DNA of 64,000 nt from Zonotrichia leucophrys gambelii (Eukaryota; Chordata; Aves; Passeriformes; Passerellidae), in NCBI RefSeq assembly GCF_028769735.1, contig NC_088170.1, forward strand, positions 56,329,585 through 56,393,584. Direction: 5' to 3'. Made by a program: the position numbers and the translations under genes. This document shows, piece after piece, positions 37,801 to 49,385 of this stretch. Below the pieces are notes generated by a model. That model was given only the letters and a program-made list of their open reading frames with translations. It was not told where the DNA came from and did not search any database. Each line of letters opens with the position of its first letter. Positions within the stretch are counted from its first letter, which is position 1.

Positions 37801-40800
37801 AGGGGGAGTAAAGGGGATCCCTGGAGGAGCAGCTCTGGTGTCAGGGCACACCTAGGCCACCCAGGACAGTCTGTCAGTTCAGTGCAATGCCAGCTCCTAG
37901 TGGCACTGACACTGCCTGTTCTTTCATCCTCCCCCTTTCCAGCTGCATGCCAGACACTTCCTGACTCCTGCTGGCCACTGAGCCATTCTTTCTCTAGGAA
38001 TTCAGGTTGGCTGAGTGAAACCCATTCTCCCGTCCTCAGGATAAACATTGAAAAGTGATGGAGCCTTGCAATTTTGCCAGTTACTCTGAAACTGCCCTTA
38101 GGAAAGGGTAGCAAAAGCCAAAAGCAAATCTGTATACCTAATTGAGGGAGAGCAGCTCTGCTGTCTGTGGAAACAGTTGGACAGAAATGAAGGGAAACGA
38201 AGCGTGCCTCATGTGACCGCTCCATTGGCATGGTCCAGCGGAGAAGGTGCCAGCCACTGTCAGCCTTTCTGTTGAGGACACTTTCATCCAACCTGGTGTC
38301 CTCCATTTGTACTCTTAGAAGAGGATGGGGTTGGAGGACATCCTAGTTTCTTTCACAACCCAGCTCCACACCTGGGCATAAGTCAAATTCTGAACTCTCC
38401 CTGCTTTTTTGTTTATTAGCCTAAGCAGAAACATCTCTACCTCCCTCACATAAAGTCTTTGCCTGTTACACCTACTTTGCACAGGCAATTCCACTCTCAA
38501 CTGGTCACTGCTGACCAGAAGCAACCACACCCAGAATAAACCTTGGCAGAGTACTCGTAATTACAGAGCTTATCATAATTACTTTTGCAAGGATATTATT
38601 CAAGGGCAGGAATAAAGCTTTTCACATGTAAAATTTTAGTTCTGCATTTACATCCCTCCGCCTTGTTAATCTTGTTTAATAGGATGGCACAACTGCACAG
38701 ATACCTGCAGTGTATTACCATCGGTCAGTTTAGATAGAATGGTAGCCAGCTCTGAGAAGGGAATGAATTTGGGATCCTCACATCATCTTCTCTCCTACAA
38801 GCTTGACTTTAAAGGTTCACTTGGAAGACAGTCAGCTGGATAGCAGGATGGCAGTCAAATTTTCTGGACTCTGAAAGCAGACACTCACAGGCTGGGTTTC
38901 CCTGGAAGCTCCTGTCAGACCCCACATGGCTGCAAGAGATGCAGCTGACTCAAGGCACACAAGGCAGAAAATCTGTAGCCAAGCTGTCTGAAGCAGTTGA
39001 GGGAAGAAAAACCTTCAGTCATCCAGGCTGGAAAATTACAGTGTTTGCTTTTCACAAGGTACAGTAACACCTACATAGTTTGCCACTGAAAAATTATATT
39101 TACAGTCTGTTGAGATGAAATAATGTACTTTAATCCATGAAATTCAGAAAAGTTGAAATGCTACTTTTTAAATAGCATTCTCTGTTGACTGAAAGTTTTT
39201 ACTGCAGACTGTAAGACAGCAGTAAATGTAGTCCCTCTTCAGAGCCTGAAAGCTAGAGTGGCAATGCTGACATATGAAATAGTGAATAATACAATTAAAG
39301 TAGTCTGCTTTCCTTCTAATATGAGCTTGGAGATGTCAGTGCTAGTACTCTTCAGAGTAATAACATTGTGCATTATTAAAGACAAGATCTCAACAGCTGT
39401 TTAATGTTAATACAAGATACCTAAACACATTCTGAGAGGCTCCATGTCAGTCCAATATAGGCACTGCAATTTTAACTTACTAACTTCTCTTGCACTCTAA
39501 AAGTTTATTTCCTGTTTCGTCAGGAATCATTAATCTTTAAAAAAAATCTGAATGTTCAGAAAAGAGCTCCTAAAATCTACCCACAGTTCTCCATATCCCT
39601 ATTTGAAGAAAGTTACTCCAGAGTCAGCCAAACCTCTGTCCCTTCCTAGGGCCTCGGTATTCATACCTTGTCTCCATTTTGCCTTGAGTAGAATTCCACT
39701 GCTCCTCTTTTCCAAGACCGAGCAATACTGGCAGCAGCTGTGGTTCCTAAAGAGCCTCATGCAGGATCTGAGTTTAAATTCTAGCTGTTCACACACTGTG
39801 TACTAGCATATGTTATAAGCAACTATAAATTGTGTACAGATGTGTTCCAGAATTCCAGTGAAGCCAAGCTAACAACACTGAATAACAGCTCGTGTGCTTT
39901 GTAATTATACATAATGCATTTGCTGTCATATAACAGAGTCCATCTCAGTGTCAGGATTTATCCACTAGCTTAGGAAGCAAGGATTAAGAATTATAGCGTA
40001 AATTTTTAAGCAAGATTTTTAATACAAGATATGCAAACCAAAGAGAGATGACTGATTTCTGGGGAACATTTCATGTAAGAGATTTTGATTAAATGAGCAC
40101 ACAAGCCAGGGCTTAAAAAAAAAAACTGTTTAGAACACTCTTGAAGGTCTAAAGACAAAAAACATTTACATACAAGTGAAAACAAAAAGTAAGCAAACTT
40201 TGGCCCAGCTGGAAAAGCCAAGTGCCAACAAAGAGGAAACAGAGGGAAGCACAGTAAAGGATGGGGTGGGGCAGGGGAAGGAGCAGGGCAGGCTGCTGTC
40301 AAAAGAAGATGACTCTAATGACCAGGAAGAGCAGGGCTGAAGGGAGATGAGCATCCTTAAAGCACCCTGTACATTTTCTCTGCTGTACTCTGGTGCAAAA
40401 CTGATTCTTTTCTTAGAGAGAAGATTGCTCTCTGCAAATTAGAGTTTGAGCAATAAATGTTGGGAATATTGACCATCTTTGTTGCATGGAGAGGGAAGGC
40501 CATCATTGCTCACATATCAGATGTGCCCTTTCCATGAGTCCAACAGCAGCACTGCTTTTCTTCTCTTCTGACCAGTGGCAAACACCAAAAAGATACACAA
40601 ACCTGACTAGAATAATCCTTTTCTTTAAGCTGCGTAGACAAATCAGTAGAGGAAAAAGAAAGGTCTGAACACAGTATCAAAATGTGAGCATAGGTTAGTT
40701 AGCAGCTGGCAGAAGATCAGACTTTTATGGCCTGCCCCTGTTAGAGCCCTCAGGAAAAGCATCTCAGTATGTCTTTTAAGTTAATCTAGATCAAGCTCTG

Positions 40801-43800
40801 GTCCCACTGTCCTGCCCATTTCCAGCTTTTTATGCCCTTCTCTGTGACTTTAGCACAAGCACTTATTGGAGTACATAGTGAGGTGGTTTGCAGTGCTGGA
40901 AAAACTGAAAGCTTATGAAATGAAATAATTAGCTTTCAGCAGGGTAAGTTCGCTGGATGGGATCCACGTGAAATCAGAGAGATGCCAGGGCTAATGCAAG
41001 AGTGGGGACAGAGGTGTGCAGCCTTGGTCCACAGGGAATGTGCAGGTTACAGTTACCCAGCCCTAGATTGCCTTGAGCTGCTGTGGAAGCACACCCACAC
41101 CCTGATGCCTCTCACAAAATATCACAAGCTTCTTTGCAATCCCATAGATAAAATTCTGCCTCTTTGGCTAATCGAGAGAGACACCTTCTCTTACAAAATA
41201 AGATGTTTTGTGGTTCCTCTACCCCAGGTTGCTTTCCTGATTGAAAGAGGGCTTGTAGGTTTAATGAGAGTACTCTCCAGTAGACAGTAGCAGCAAATCA
41301 TTAGTGAACAGCATCAGTTCTGACAGAGGCACAGCTTTCAAGATTCATCCTGTGTTTGAAGGTGATTTGCTACATCAAAGCTGAGAAAATTTATTAATAA
41401 GGCAAAGGGAAAAAACTCTGGAACTTTGATTATATCTTGTTTTTTTGTTATTGAGCTTACCTTTTGGTATAGCTCTTTCTTCTTGTATTACACATTCCAG
41501 TGCATTTCTCCATATGCAGAGTATTTGCATCATTTGGCAAAGAACATGAAAACCTAAACGATGATCAGACTGTGCTGGAAAGGGTCTGTTAACAGTAAAC
41601 ACAGGCAGTTAAATCACATCATATTAAATCAGCAACATTCTTATCCCTGAAGCATGGCATCTTATTATTTATGGACTATTTATTCTTGACTCTTTGGTCT
41701 CCTTATACCTCATGAGCCTGATTAGCTGCATATTTGATGGTTTCATTTCCTTCTTTCTGAAATTCCTTGGATTAATCCATGGCAGGTCATTTTGCTAACC
41801 CACTTTGTCCACACTTGTGATACTGCTTGGTACCCTCAGAGTCTACCTTGCAACGTTGATATAGCTTAACACTGGCTGGTCTCCAGCCCTTCTCTGCCAC
41901 AAACAAAAAGATGAATACTCCTGTCCCTTATCTGGGAGGGACAGATGCAGCTCTACTTCCTAGCTCAATTTTAACTGCATATTTCTGAAAGATTTAGTGC
42001 TATATACAAATTCAAAGTGAATCTTTTGAAAACATATCTATGGAAAACATGTAAAAGCACAGAACTAACCCTAGAAAGGGCTGTGGCTCTAAAAATCTCA
42101 GGTAACATTAGATTGTCTGCCTACAGACAGTCAATCACCAACATAGATTACTGCTATTTTATTGTCCTACTGCCTTTTATTGTGCTAGATGCTTTATTAT
42201 TTCTTTGAGTCTTCTCTTAAGGCAGACTATATTTGAACACTTCATTCAGCAATGGTTGCTGATTTTCTGGAAGAACTAGTCTGAATTACATACATTATGT
42301 CACACATTGATGATGGCAGGAGGCAGCAAAGTCTGATACCACTTTCTGGCCAGGATAAACTGCAATAGAAAACTCGGTGACAAGTTACACTGGAGGAATT
42401 TTTGCAAGGGATGACATTTCATCTGAGTCCTGAACTTACCTTAAAGCATGTCCAATGTTGGGCAATGGAGTTGAGTGGAAATGGTGCAGGACTTCACAAA
42501 GGGCCTGCCACCAGCTGTCAGACCAGAGTCATTGTGCCAGACCTGGCGTCAAGTACACAGCATCCAGGATGAGTTGGTAAGAAAGAAAAATATAGTAAGG
42601 AATAAAATATGAAGGTAGTGTTTTATGCATATAGAATAATCTTGGTCTCAACAACAACAAAACAGCTCTTGTTACTGGCTCTAGGTGCTTTAATACTTTT
42701 TGTAGAAAAGCAGCACAAGAGGGGTTGCTCCAACGCAAAGGGTGTTTGCTGCTACATCAAAGAGCAGCTAACTACATTGTTAGGACTTCAGCTGTTTAGA
42801 CTTAGCATGCTCCACTGCATTCCCAGCCCAGCATTCCCTACTTAACAGATAAGGAATTAGTTTGATGATTACATTATTTCCATCAAATGCTCCCCCTCTC
42901 AGCTATGTTAGTTGTCCTTTGTTGCTTTAGTGACCCCGTTTTCCAAGCCATTGAGTTTCCAAACATCAGTCCTCAGAATTATCCCATCAGGGAAACAGTT
43001 TTCAGATTTTAATTTATCTGGGGCCTTACAGGTATCTGGTTGCATTTCTTCACCTGTTAGCTTGCTTCAGGAGGTTTTACATGCCTTTGCTGCTGTTTTA
43101 ATTGATTGCTTTGGCTTATTAGGAGAAGCCCAAATGCAAAGACCAGTGCCCAAGTACTCACCCACATTGTGCTGCCACACATTGCAGCAGCTCCAGAGCT
43201 TCCCAGACTTCAGAGGCAGGGAGAGAACTGCTTGGAAATTTTTGCTACAAAAATTTTGTTGCCTAATGACAAATGAGTTCAAACTGGAAAAGGTAAAATA
43301 AGTGCCATAGCTGAACTTTCAGAGGTCAGTCTTGTCTCAAGATACGGTCTCCCCACTGGAGCAGGAAAACAGAGTTGCCTTGTACAAAAAATGAGGCAGG
43401 ATCATGACTCTGCTTTTCTCCTTCACGATATCATGGGCCAATATCTGTCCTTGTAACAAAGAAACTATAGGCACTTTAACTGGGAGTCATCCCTACACGA
43501 TGCACCTGCTCATTTTGTCTCCTTCCATTTCAATATTGAAACAAGTTGCAGAGACAAATTCTGGCCCCATGGTATTACTCAAGGTGAACAGCTGAAGCAT
43601 TCAGATAGACATCTTCTGAATCAGCTTGCAGAGGCGAAGTAGCTAGATTAAAAGAACACAGGTGGGAGAGCGATAAATCCCGTGATCAGAGGCATTTACA
43701 ACGAGCTATGAGACTCTGCTTTGTGCTGTTTGTTGCTTTAGGCTGGGATTTTTAAATCCCAGTCTTTGTTGTTTTCCCAGCTTTGTTTGCTCAAGGCAAA

Positions 43801-44049
43801 GTGATTGTTGAATACCTCACACAGAGGCCCCTGGTTCTGACTGGGACAGCCTGTAATATAAAACTTTAATGAGACACAGTGCCAGGATGGAGAGATATGT
43901 CATTCCAGCCTCACTGCTGCTGGTATTTCACTAATTTTACCATATGGTCCATGTCTGCAGTATGCTATTTTCCTATAGATTCAGCCTATATACCAAAGTA
44001 TAGCAATACTTACACTAAAGGTCACATTTTGCTAAATTTATTCCCGTGA
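34891..44049. other. Intergenic, nothing coding seen
   Basis: The largest ORFs are an opposed pair at 37558-38058 plus (166 codons) and 37725-38306 minus (193 codons) in a GC-richer patch. Neither has recognisable domains or splice context. Weak CR1-like wording (CATCTAGTCCAACTCTCTTG) near 36655 may be a very old fragment. A 9-bp perfect hairpin lies at 43743-43762. Confidence 0.6.
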
Positions 44050-44109
44050 AGATGTGTCCTGTCAGATCTGACCAGCCCCCCAAAAAGCCACAGAAACCAC
44101 ACACATGAT

Positions 44110-44440
44110 TTTCCTGGCTCCAAAGGCAGCATCATGGCCGGTTAAGCAAATTCCTTTTGACTGGCCTGACCGAAGGGAAGCGAGTAATTTCTGAAGCGTG
44201 GCTTGTAATGTAACTATCCCTGTCTGGCACAAGCTCCTGGACCACGGCTGTTTTTACAATTCCCGTGTTCTGGCTGGAGATGTGATTGCTAAAGCGGCTG
44301 CCGTACCTCAGAAGGAAAGGGTTACTGCTGCGGAGCCGAGCGCGGCTCAGGCGCTGCAATTGTAGGATTGATGCGCCCTCCCGTGTACCAGCGCTGAAGT
44401 GTTTGCTCAGCCACGGCCTTCGGACATCAAGGCAGCCCTC
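44110..44440. other. CpG-dense block in the gene desert
   Basis: About 330 bp carry around 17 CpG, clustered in GCGGAGCCGAGCGCGGCTCAGG and neighbouring sequence. Elsewhere in this window CpG is rare. Both strands stay open: 96 codons on plus and 150 on minus (44132-44584), the latter partly through low-complexity sequence. The minus frame gives an Arg/Ser-rich peptide (SRARLRSSNPFLLRYGSRF) that I cannot assign. It could be a small orphan CpG island (promoter or enhancer of a non-coding RNA), an old exon, or a transposon fragment. Confidence 0.45.
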
Positions 44441-44448
44441 TGGAGATT

Positions 44449-44563
44449 TGGGTTTGTTTGTTTGTTGGGTTTTTTTGGTTTTTTGGGGGGTTTTTTTTTT
44501 TGTTTGTTTGGGGTTTTTTGGGGGGTTTTTTGGGTTTTTTTTTGTTTTTTTTTCATCAAATAG
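44449..44563 (+). repeat. G/T-only low-complexity tract with G-runs
   Basis: About 115 bp on the plus strand consist almost only of T and G, with long T runs and G runs of 3, 6, 4, 6 and 3 (44467, 44485, 44510, 44520, 44532). Four runs of three or more G within about 50 bp could form a G-quadruplex. The start is a GTTTG microsatellite. Confidence 0.9.
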
Positions 44564-47500
44564 CAACTCTGCATAACCTGTCATTCAATCTGCCGGAACT
44601 TATTGACAAAAAATTAATTTGGAAAAAACTGAGAAGCTTAGACTCGCTAAAGAGCAATAATAGTAGGGCTAGTCCTTCCCACATAGCTTTTTTTTGTTTA
44701 TGCAGAGAACCCAGGTCAGAAAAATCAAGAATACATCCACCAAGAGATTTTGCTACTCCCAAAGAGGGTCTAATAAGACTTCATGTATCCACCTTTCATA
44801 AAATCAGTAAGATTTCTGTCAAATAGAGAAGGGTAAAGAAAGAAGTATTTCAAGGTGACAGTCCCTTTGCATGAACGTCTTTGAAGGAGTGTAGCACCAG
44901 CTGTACATTTTAATTTCAGGGAACCACAGCAGAGCTTAGGTAGAACCACTAAAAATCTTTTCATTTTTACTTACTTTGATTTTGAAACCATCACTGCTCC
45001 ACTGATTCACCACAAAATATCAGATGAAAATAGCAGCCATCAATATCCATGGACAACAATGGAAATTATTGTGTTTTTCAAGAATCTATCTACCTCTTCC
45101 TATGAGAGTTTACTATTAAATTGTAAGGTATCCACATTACAAAACAGTAATACAAGAATCTCCAAACTGCCCAAGAGATGCTCTTCACTGGCAAGGAAAA
45201 GGTCCTGAAGATAAATCTATTTCAAGTAGCAGAAGAGTTATGTCGGATATTCTTTGTCACAGCATATGCCACAGCATATACTGCAGTTGAGATGGCCACA
45301 ATACACAGAGTACCACCATACAATTTCAGAAAGCTTCAACCCATGCAGAGTAACACCACCTCACTTCATAAGGCTTTAAGCATCTGCCCTTCTTGCTCTT
45401 TAGCCCAACCTTTCACACCCCTCATGTTGATGCACTGCCCTGTGTGCCCTCTGTTCCCTTTGGTGTTGGTCAGTGCCCTGGGCACTCCCTGGCTCATTGC
45501 TGTCAGTGCTGCTCACCTGCTGCTCACAGCTGTGCCCACTGGGGATGGGCTCAGCCCAGCCCCATCCCAATCACCACAAACTGTGTGCCTACAGTTTGTA
45601 TTTTCCCTCAGCAATGGCATGGAGCAGGAAAGGGAGGCATTCCTATTGCCCATTTTCATGTAGCTGACTGATCCATCTGAGTTCTTGGCACAAGCCCTCA
45701 GTGACTGGGGGCAGGACAGAGGTTGGAGTCTGTCTCCCTACCTTTGTCTCCTTGTGGTCCCTGGAAGCAACTTAAAGGGATCCTCTGCGCAATGCAGGCA
45801 GTAAATTGGCGTTTAAAGGTGGCACTGTGAATAATACCTGTTGGGTAACAACATAGCTGCTTCAAAAATATGCTTTGCCTTCCTTCTTTCTTTATCCTGC
45901 TGTCCAAGAAAATCAAATGGTCAGTATCTTTATTTGGTTAGAGATGTATTGGACTGCTTTCCTTTCAACAGATTATCCAGTCCGATTAAGTCTTGTCTAT
46001 TTTTTTTCCTTTTTTCTTCTACAGAAAATAGTGGTATTTCTGTCCTTGGATCTTTTTCAGGCTATTTCTTTTCATCTCCTCTTGTAGTTAGGGAAATTCC
46101 AGATGCATTTTTCTTCTATTGATCTATTTTGCCTAGTCACCATAAATTTCAATGTTCTTCCTCTGCTGCATTTGTTCCATCAGTTGTCTTAACTGGCAGT
46201 TTCTTTAATAGTCCTTGTTCACATATGAGATTTTCATAGCTTTGAGCTACTTCATTTCTCTAGAGAGAAAATTAATTTGCACTTTAAACATAAGCAACAC
46301 TTAGTCCCCATTCAGGCTGCTCTTACACTGTGGGCTGCCTCAGATCTGTCAGGTTTGTTGTTGGTTTTTTGCCTGAATTTGTTTCTTTCCTTTATTAAAA
46401 AAGAATGTTGTAACCAGAACCTGGTTTCAGGTACTGAAATGACACTCAGGCCAACCAAGAAAAGAAACCTACCAATTATTTCTGATGCTTAAATCACTTC
46501 CTTTTCAATAATCCAGAAGCTGGTGCTGTATCATTTTCTCATTCTGTAGCTCCTGTTAGTGTGCCTTAAAACACAGTTGGGGGAAAAAAATCTTGTAAAG
46601 ATGATTATAAAACAATGGAGATTGATGTTTGGGCCATTACTAAATTCTAAAATACATTTGATGCATACAATATAAAGTTACCACATAATATGACAGATTA
46701 GGAAGATTTTTTACAGTTCTAACACCTAGGGCCCAAAACTGGATTTGACAAAAAATTCAACAGTTCACACAAATGTGTTGCAGAGTTGTTTTTTGAACTG
46801 AGTTTAAAACCTAGCTGGTAGTGTTTACTAATCTCCAAGAGGTTGTCCAAAATACATGCTGGCCCTCAGGACCCCAACACTATCCTGTATTGGTTTGAAA
46901 CCAATTTCTACTTGTTGGGGCTGTATCAATCCATAGATGTAATTTATAGGTGGCTTGCATGAGTTCCATGATATGTTACCAATTATGGCATCCATGCCCT
47001 CTAACCACTATTTTCCTCCAACCATTTCTGATATCTCTGAAGTTAGAAGAAAGTTGGTTTGTCCTGCCAGTTAGAAAGAAGTCTAACAAAATCTACATCA
47101 AGGGCCCAGAGCAGTTTAAGGAACTAAAGCAATAATTCAGAATGAAAAGAGGCATCTTCACAATGTTCCTGCTCAATAAAACTTGATGTATTTTTCCCTA
47201 GCTCTGCTTGATAATTTGAAATTAGGAGAGTACCTGTGCTGTCTTACAGAAAATTTCAACATCAATACTTTACAAGAGCATCGTATAAAATACAATCAGT
47301 GTATGCAAGTACCAAGACAAAAGATTGATGCTGTTAATTTAGTTCTGGAACAACAACTTAAAGTGGACTGGTTGGGCTCTGATACAGAGATGGGTTTCTA
47401 AACTAAGGAGGGGACTACATGGAAACCTGACATTTCTGAAGCTCTCTGTATCAAAGCTTGCCTTTTCTCCTGGCATGGTTAAAATACCCAACCCCACTCA

Positions 47501-48686
47501 TAAAATTGAATGCAAGGTTTAAAAGAGCTCTGAGAACTAGCATAATCTCTAATATGCAAACACTCTGTGTCACCTCCCATCACATGCAGGTACTTCTCAG
47601 ATTGCTGTTGGATTCCTTCTAAACTTCAGCAATAGCCTCCAATTTTCCATTGCTAATACTGTTGCTTGATATCAGTGTACTTCAACAATGGTTTCACAAC
47701 ACTGAAGTTACTTTGTTTATCCCATGGGTTGATAATATGCTACAGGTGGGGAGGTTGTTTATTTTTGTTTTAATAAAGAACACAGGACACAATCAGGCCA
47801 TTTTATTGCTAACATACTGTGTTCCCAAGAAACATGCAGGTATATGAAGTGAATGCATCGCACACTAATTTGTGGATTGGAAATCTGGTCAGCTAAGCAG
47901 GGCCTCCTCTGGACATTTGTCAAGTCCTTGGTCCTTGTCAGATACCCCCATCCCAGCCAACACTCCCTGCAGTGCTCTACACATTCCATTCTCTGTAGGA
48001 TCTTTATCTTCCTTACTGTCTGGAAAACAGATTATACAGTTTGGATGCTACTTAAATGGGAAGAGTAAACCCGACCATTACTATTACTTTTGGTTAGACA
48101 GAATGGGAATTTGTGTCCTATACATTTTAGTTAGCAGCCTATAACATTTATTTACATAACAGGCGGTAGGAGGAAGATCACAGTGCAAAGATTCCATTTC
48201 AAAATGAAGTAATTTGTCAACATTTGTTTTTCCACTCATTTCAATTTGCATGCAAGGATACTAAGTTTTATCTCTGGCTGTGCTACAGGGCTATAGTTTA
48301 TTCACAGCAGGAGAGAGAGCAAATACAAACAGCAAGCTAATGGGCTGAGCCACCATCTAGCTGGAGCTGAAGCTTACCTTCAGTTGATGTCACAGTACAG
48401 TAGCTGCAGCAAACAAGTCAATGTGAGCTGCAGATTATAACTTATTTGGGCCATGAGAATGAATATAAGATTTGAAATTCAAGTGTGTATTTTAAGAATG
48501 TATCTGAGGCAACTGGTGATTCTTTCTAATTTATGTACAGCAATGCTGTTTCAGACTGCAATTGTAGCAGCCACTTCAAAATACCAAAGTGGCAATGTTG
48601 ACATCTATCTATAGATGTCCACTATTTGTCCTCTGAGCTCCTTTAGAGCCAGTGGAGACAGAAATCTTTTTGGCTGTCACTCATTT
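44564..48686. other. Intergenic, nothing coding seen
   Basis: This is AT-rich apart from 45370-45660. The 161-codon plus ORF at 45178-45663 crosses AT-rich and GC-rich parts without splice or domain evidence. No clear transposon is visible. Confidence 0.6.
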
Positions 48687-49165
48687 AGAATCACAGAATC
48701 ACAGAATGGTTTGGGATGGAATGGACCTTCAAGATCATCTAGTTCCAAGCTCTCTGCCGTGGGCAGGGACACCTTCCACTAGACTGGGTTGTTCAGTGCC
48801 CCATTCCACCCAGCCTCGAGCACTTCCAAGGAGGAAACCTCCAGAGCTTCTGTGACCAAACTGTTCCAGTGCCTCACCGGCCTCGCAGTAAATAATTTCT
48901 TCCATATATTTAACCCAAATTTCCCCTCTTTCAGTTTGAACCCATTACTCCTTGGCCTGTCACACAATTCCTGATGGAGAGTCCCTCTCCATTTTCCTCT
49001 TTCAGATACTGGAAGGTTGCTGTGAGGTCTCCACACAACCTTCTCCATGCTGTACAGCCCCAGCTCTCTTAGTCTGGCTTCATAGTGGAGGTGCTCTAGT
49101 CCCCTTATAAATTTCATGCTCCTGCTCTGGATTTGCTCCAAAAGTTCCATGTTCTTCATCTGCTG
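48687..49165 (-). mobile_element. CR1 LINE fragment, 3' end
   Basis: It begins on the plus strand with tandem AGAATCACAGAATCACAGAATGG, the reversed CR1 tail. It passes through GGGCAGGGACACCTTCCACTAGA, CTGTTCCAGTGCCTCACC, TTTGAACCCATTACTCCTTG, CCCCAGCTCTCTTAGTCTGGCTTCATAGTGGAGGTGCTC and ATTTGCTCCAAAAGTTCCATG. It ends near 49165 by 5' truncation. The 126-codon minus ORF here is a decayed piece of the CR1 reverse transcriptase tail region. Confidence 0.93.
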
Positions 49166-49199
49166 ATGTTCTTCATCAGTTCTTCCCAGGCTCTGGCAC

Positions 49200-49385
49200 T
49201 TGGCCCAGGCAGGGCTGTACTCACAGGCAGGGGTGGTGGCACCTTGAAGGGCCTGAGCTCAGCTGGGGCCTGGTGCAAATAACACCAAGGCTGAGGGTCA
49301 GTCCTGAACAGGTCATTCATGTTAAGAGCAGGACTTCAAGAGCCTTGTGGGTCCCTTCCAAGTCAGAACATTCTGTGGTTTGGAA
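49200..49385 (+). mobile_element. Second, weaker CR1-like 3' end facing the other way
   Basis: The segment ends GAGCCTTGTGGGTCCCTTCCAAGTCAGAACATTCTGTGG. This resembles the end of CR1 subfamilies that finish with GGTCCCTTCCAACTC and an ATTCTGTGATTC-like tail. The part before it is GC-rich and less clearly CR1. Together with 48687-49165 it forms a pair of opposed fragments whose 3' ends point outward. Confidence 0.5.

Noticed and set aside
37558..38306. Opposed ORFs of 166 (plus) and 193 (minus) codons
   Set aside because: Overlapping open frames on both strands in a GC-richer patch, no family resemblance and no splice sites in good context.
45178..45663. 161-codon plus-strand ORF
   Set aside because: It spans AT-rich and GC-rich parts with no motif. 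Other frames are also open over the GC-rich half.
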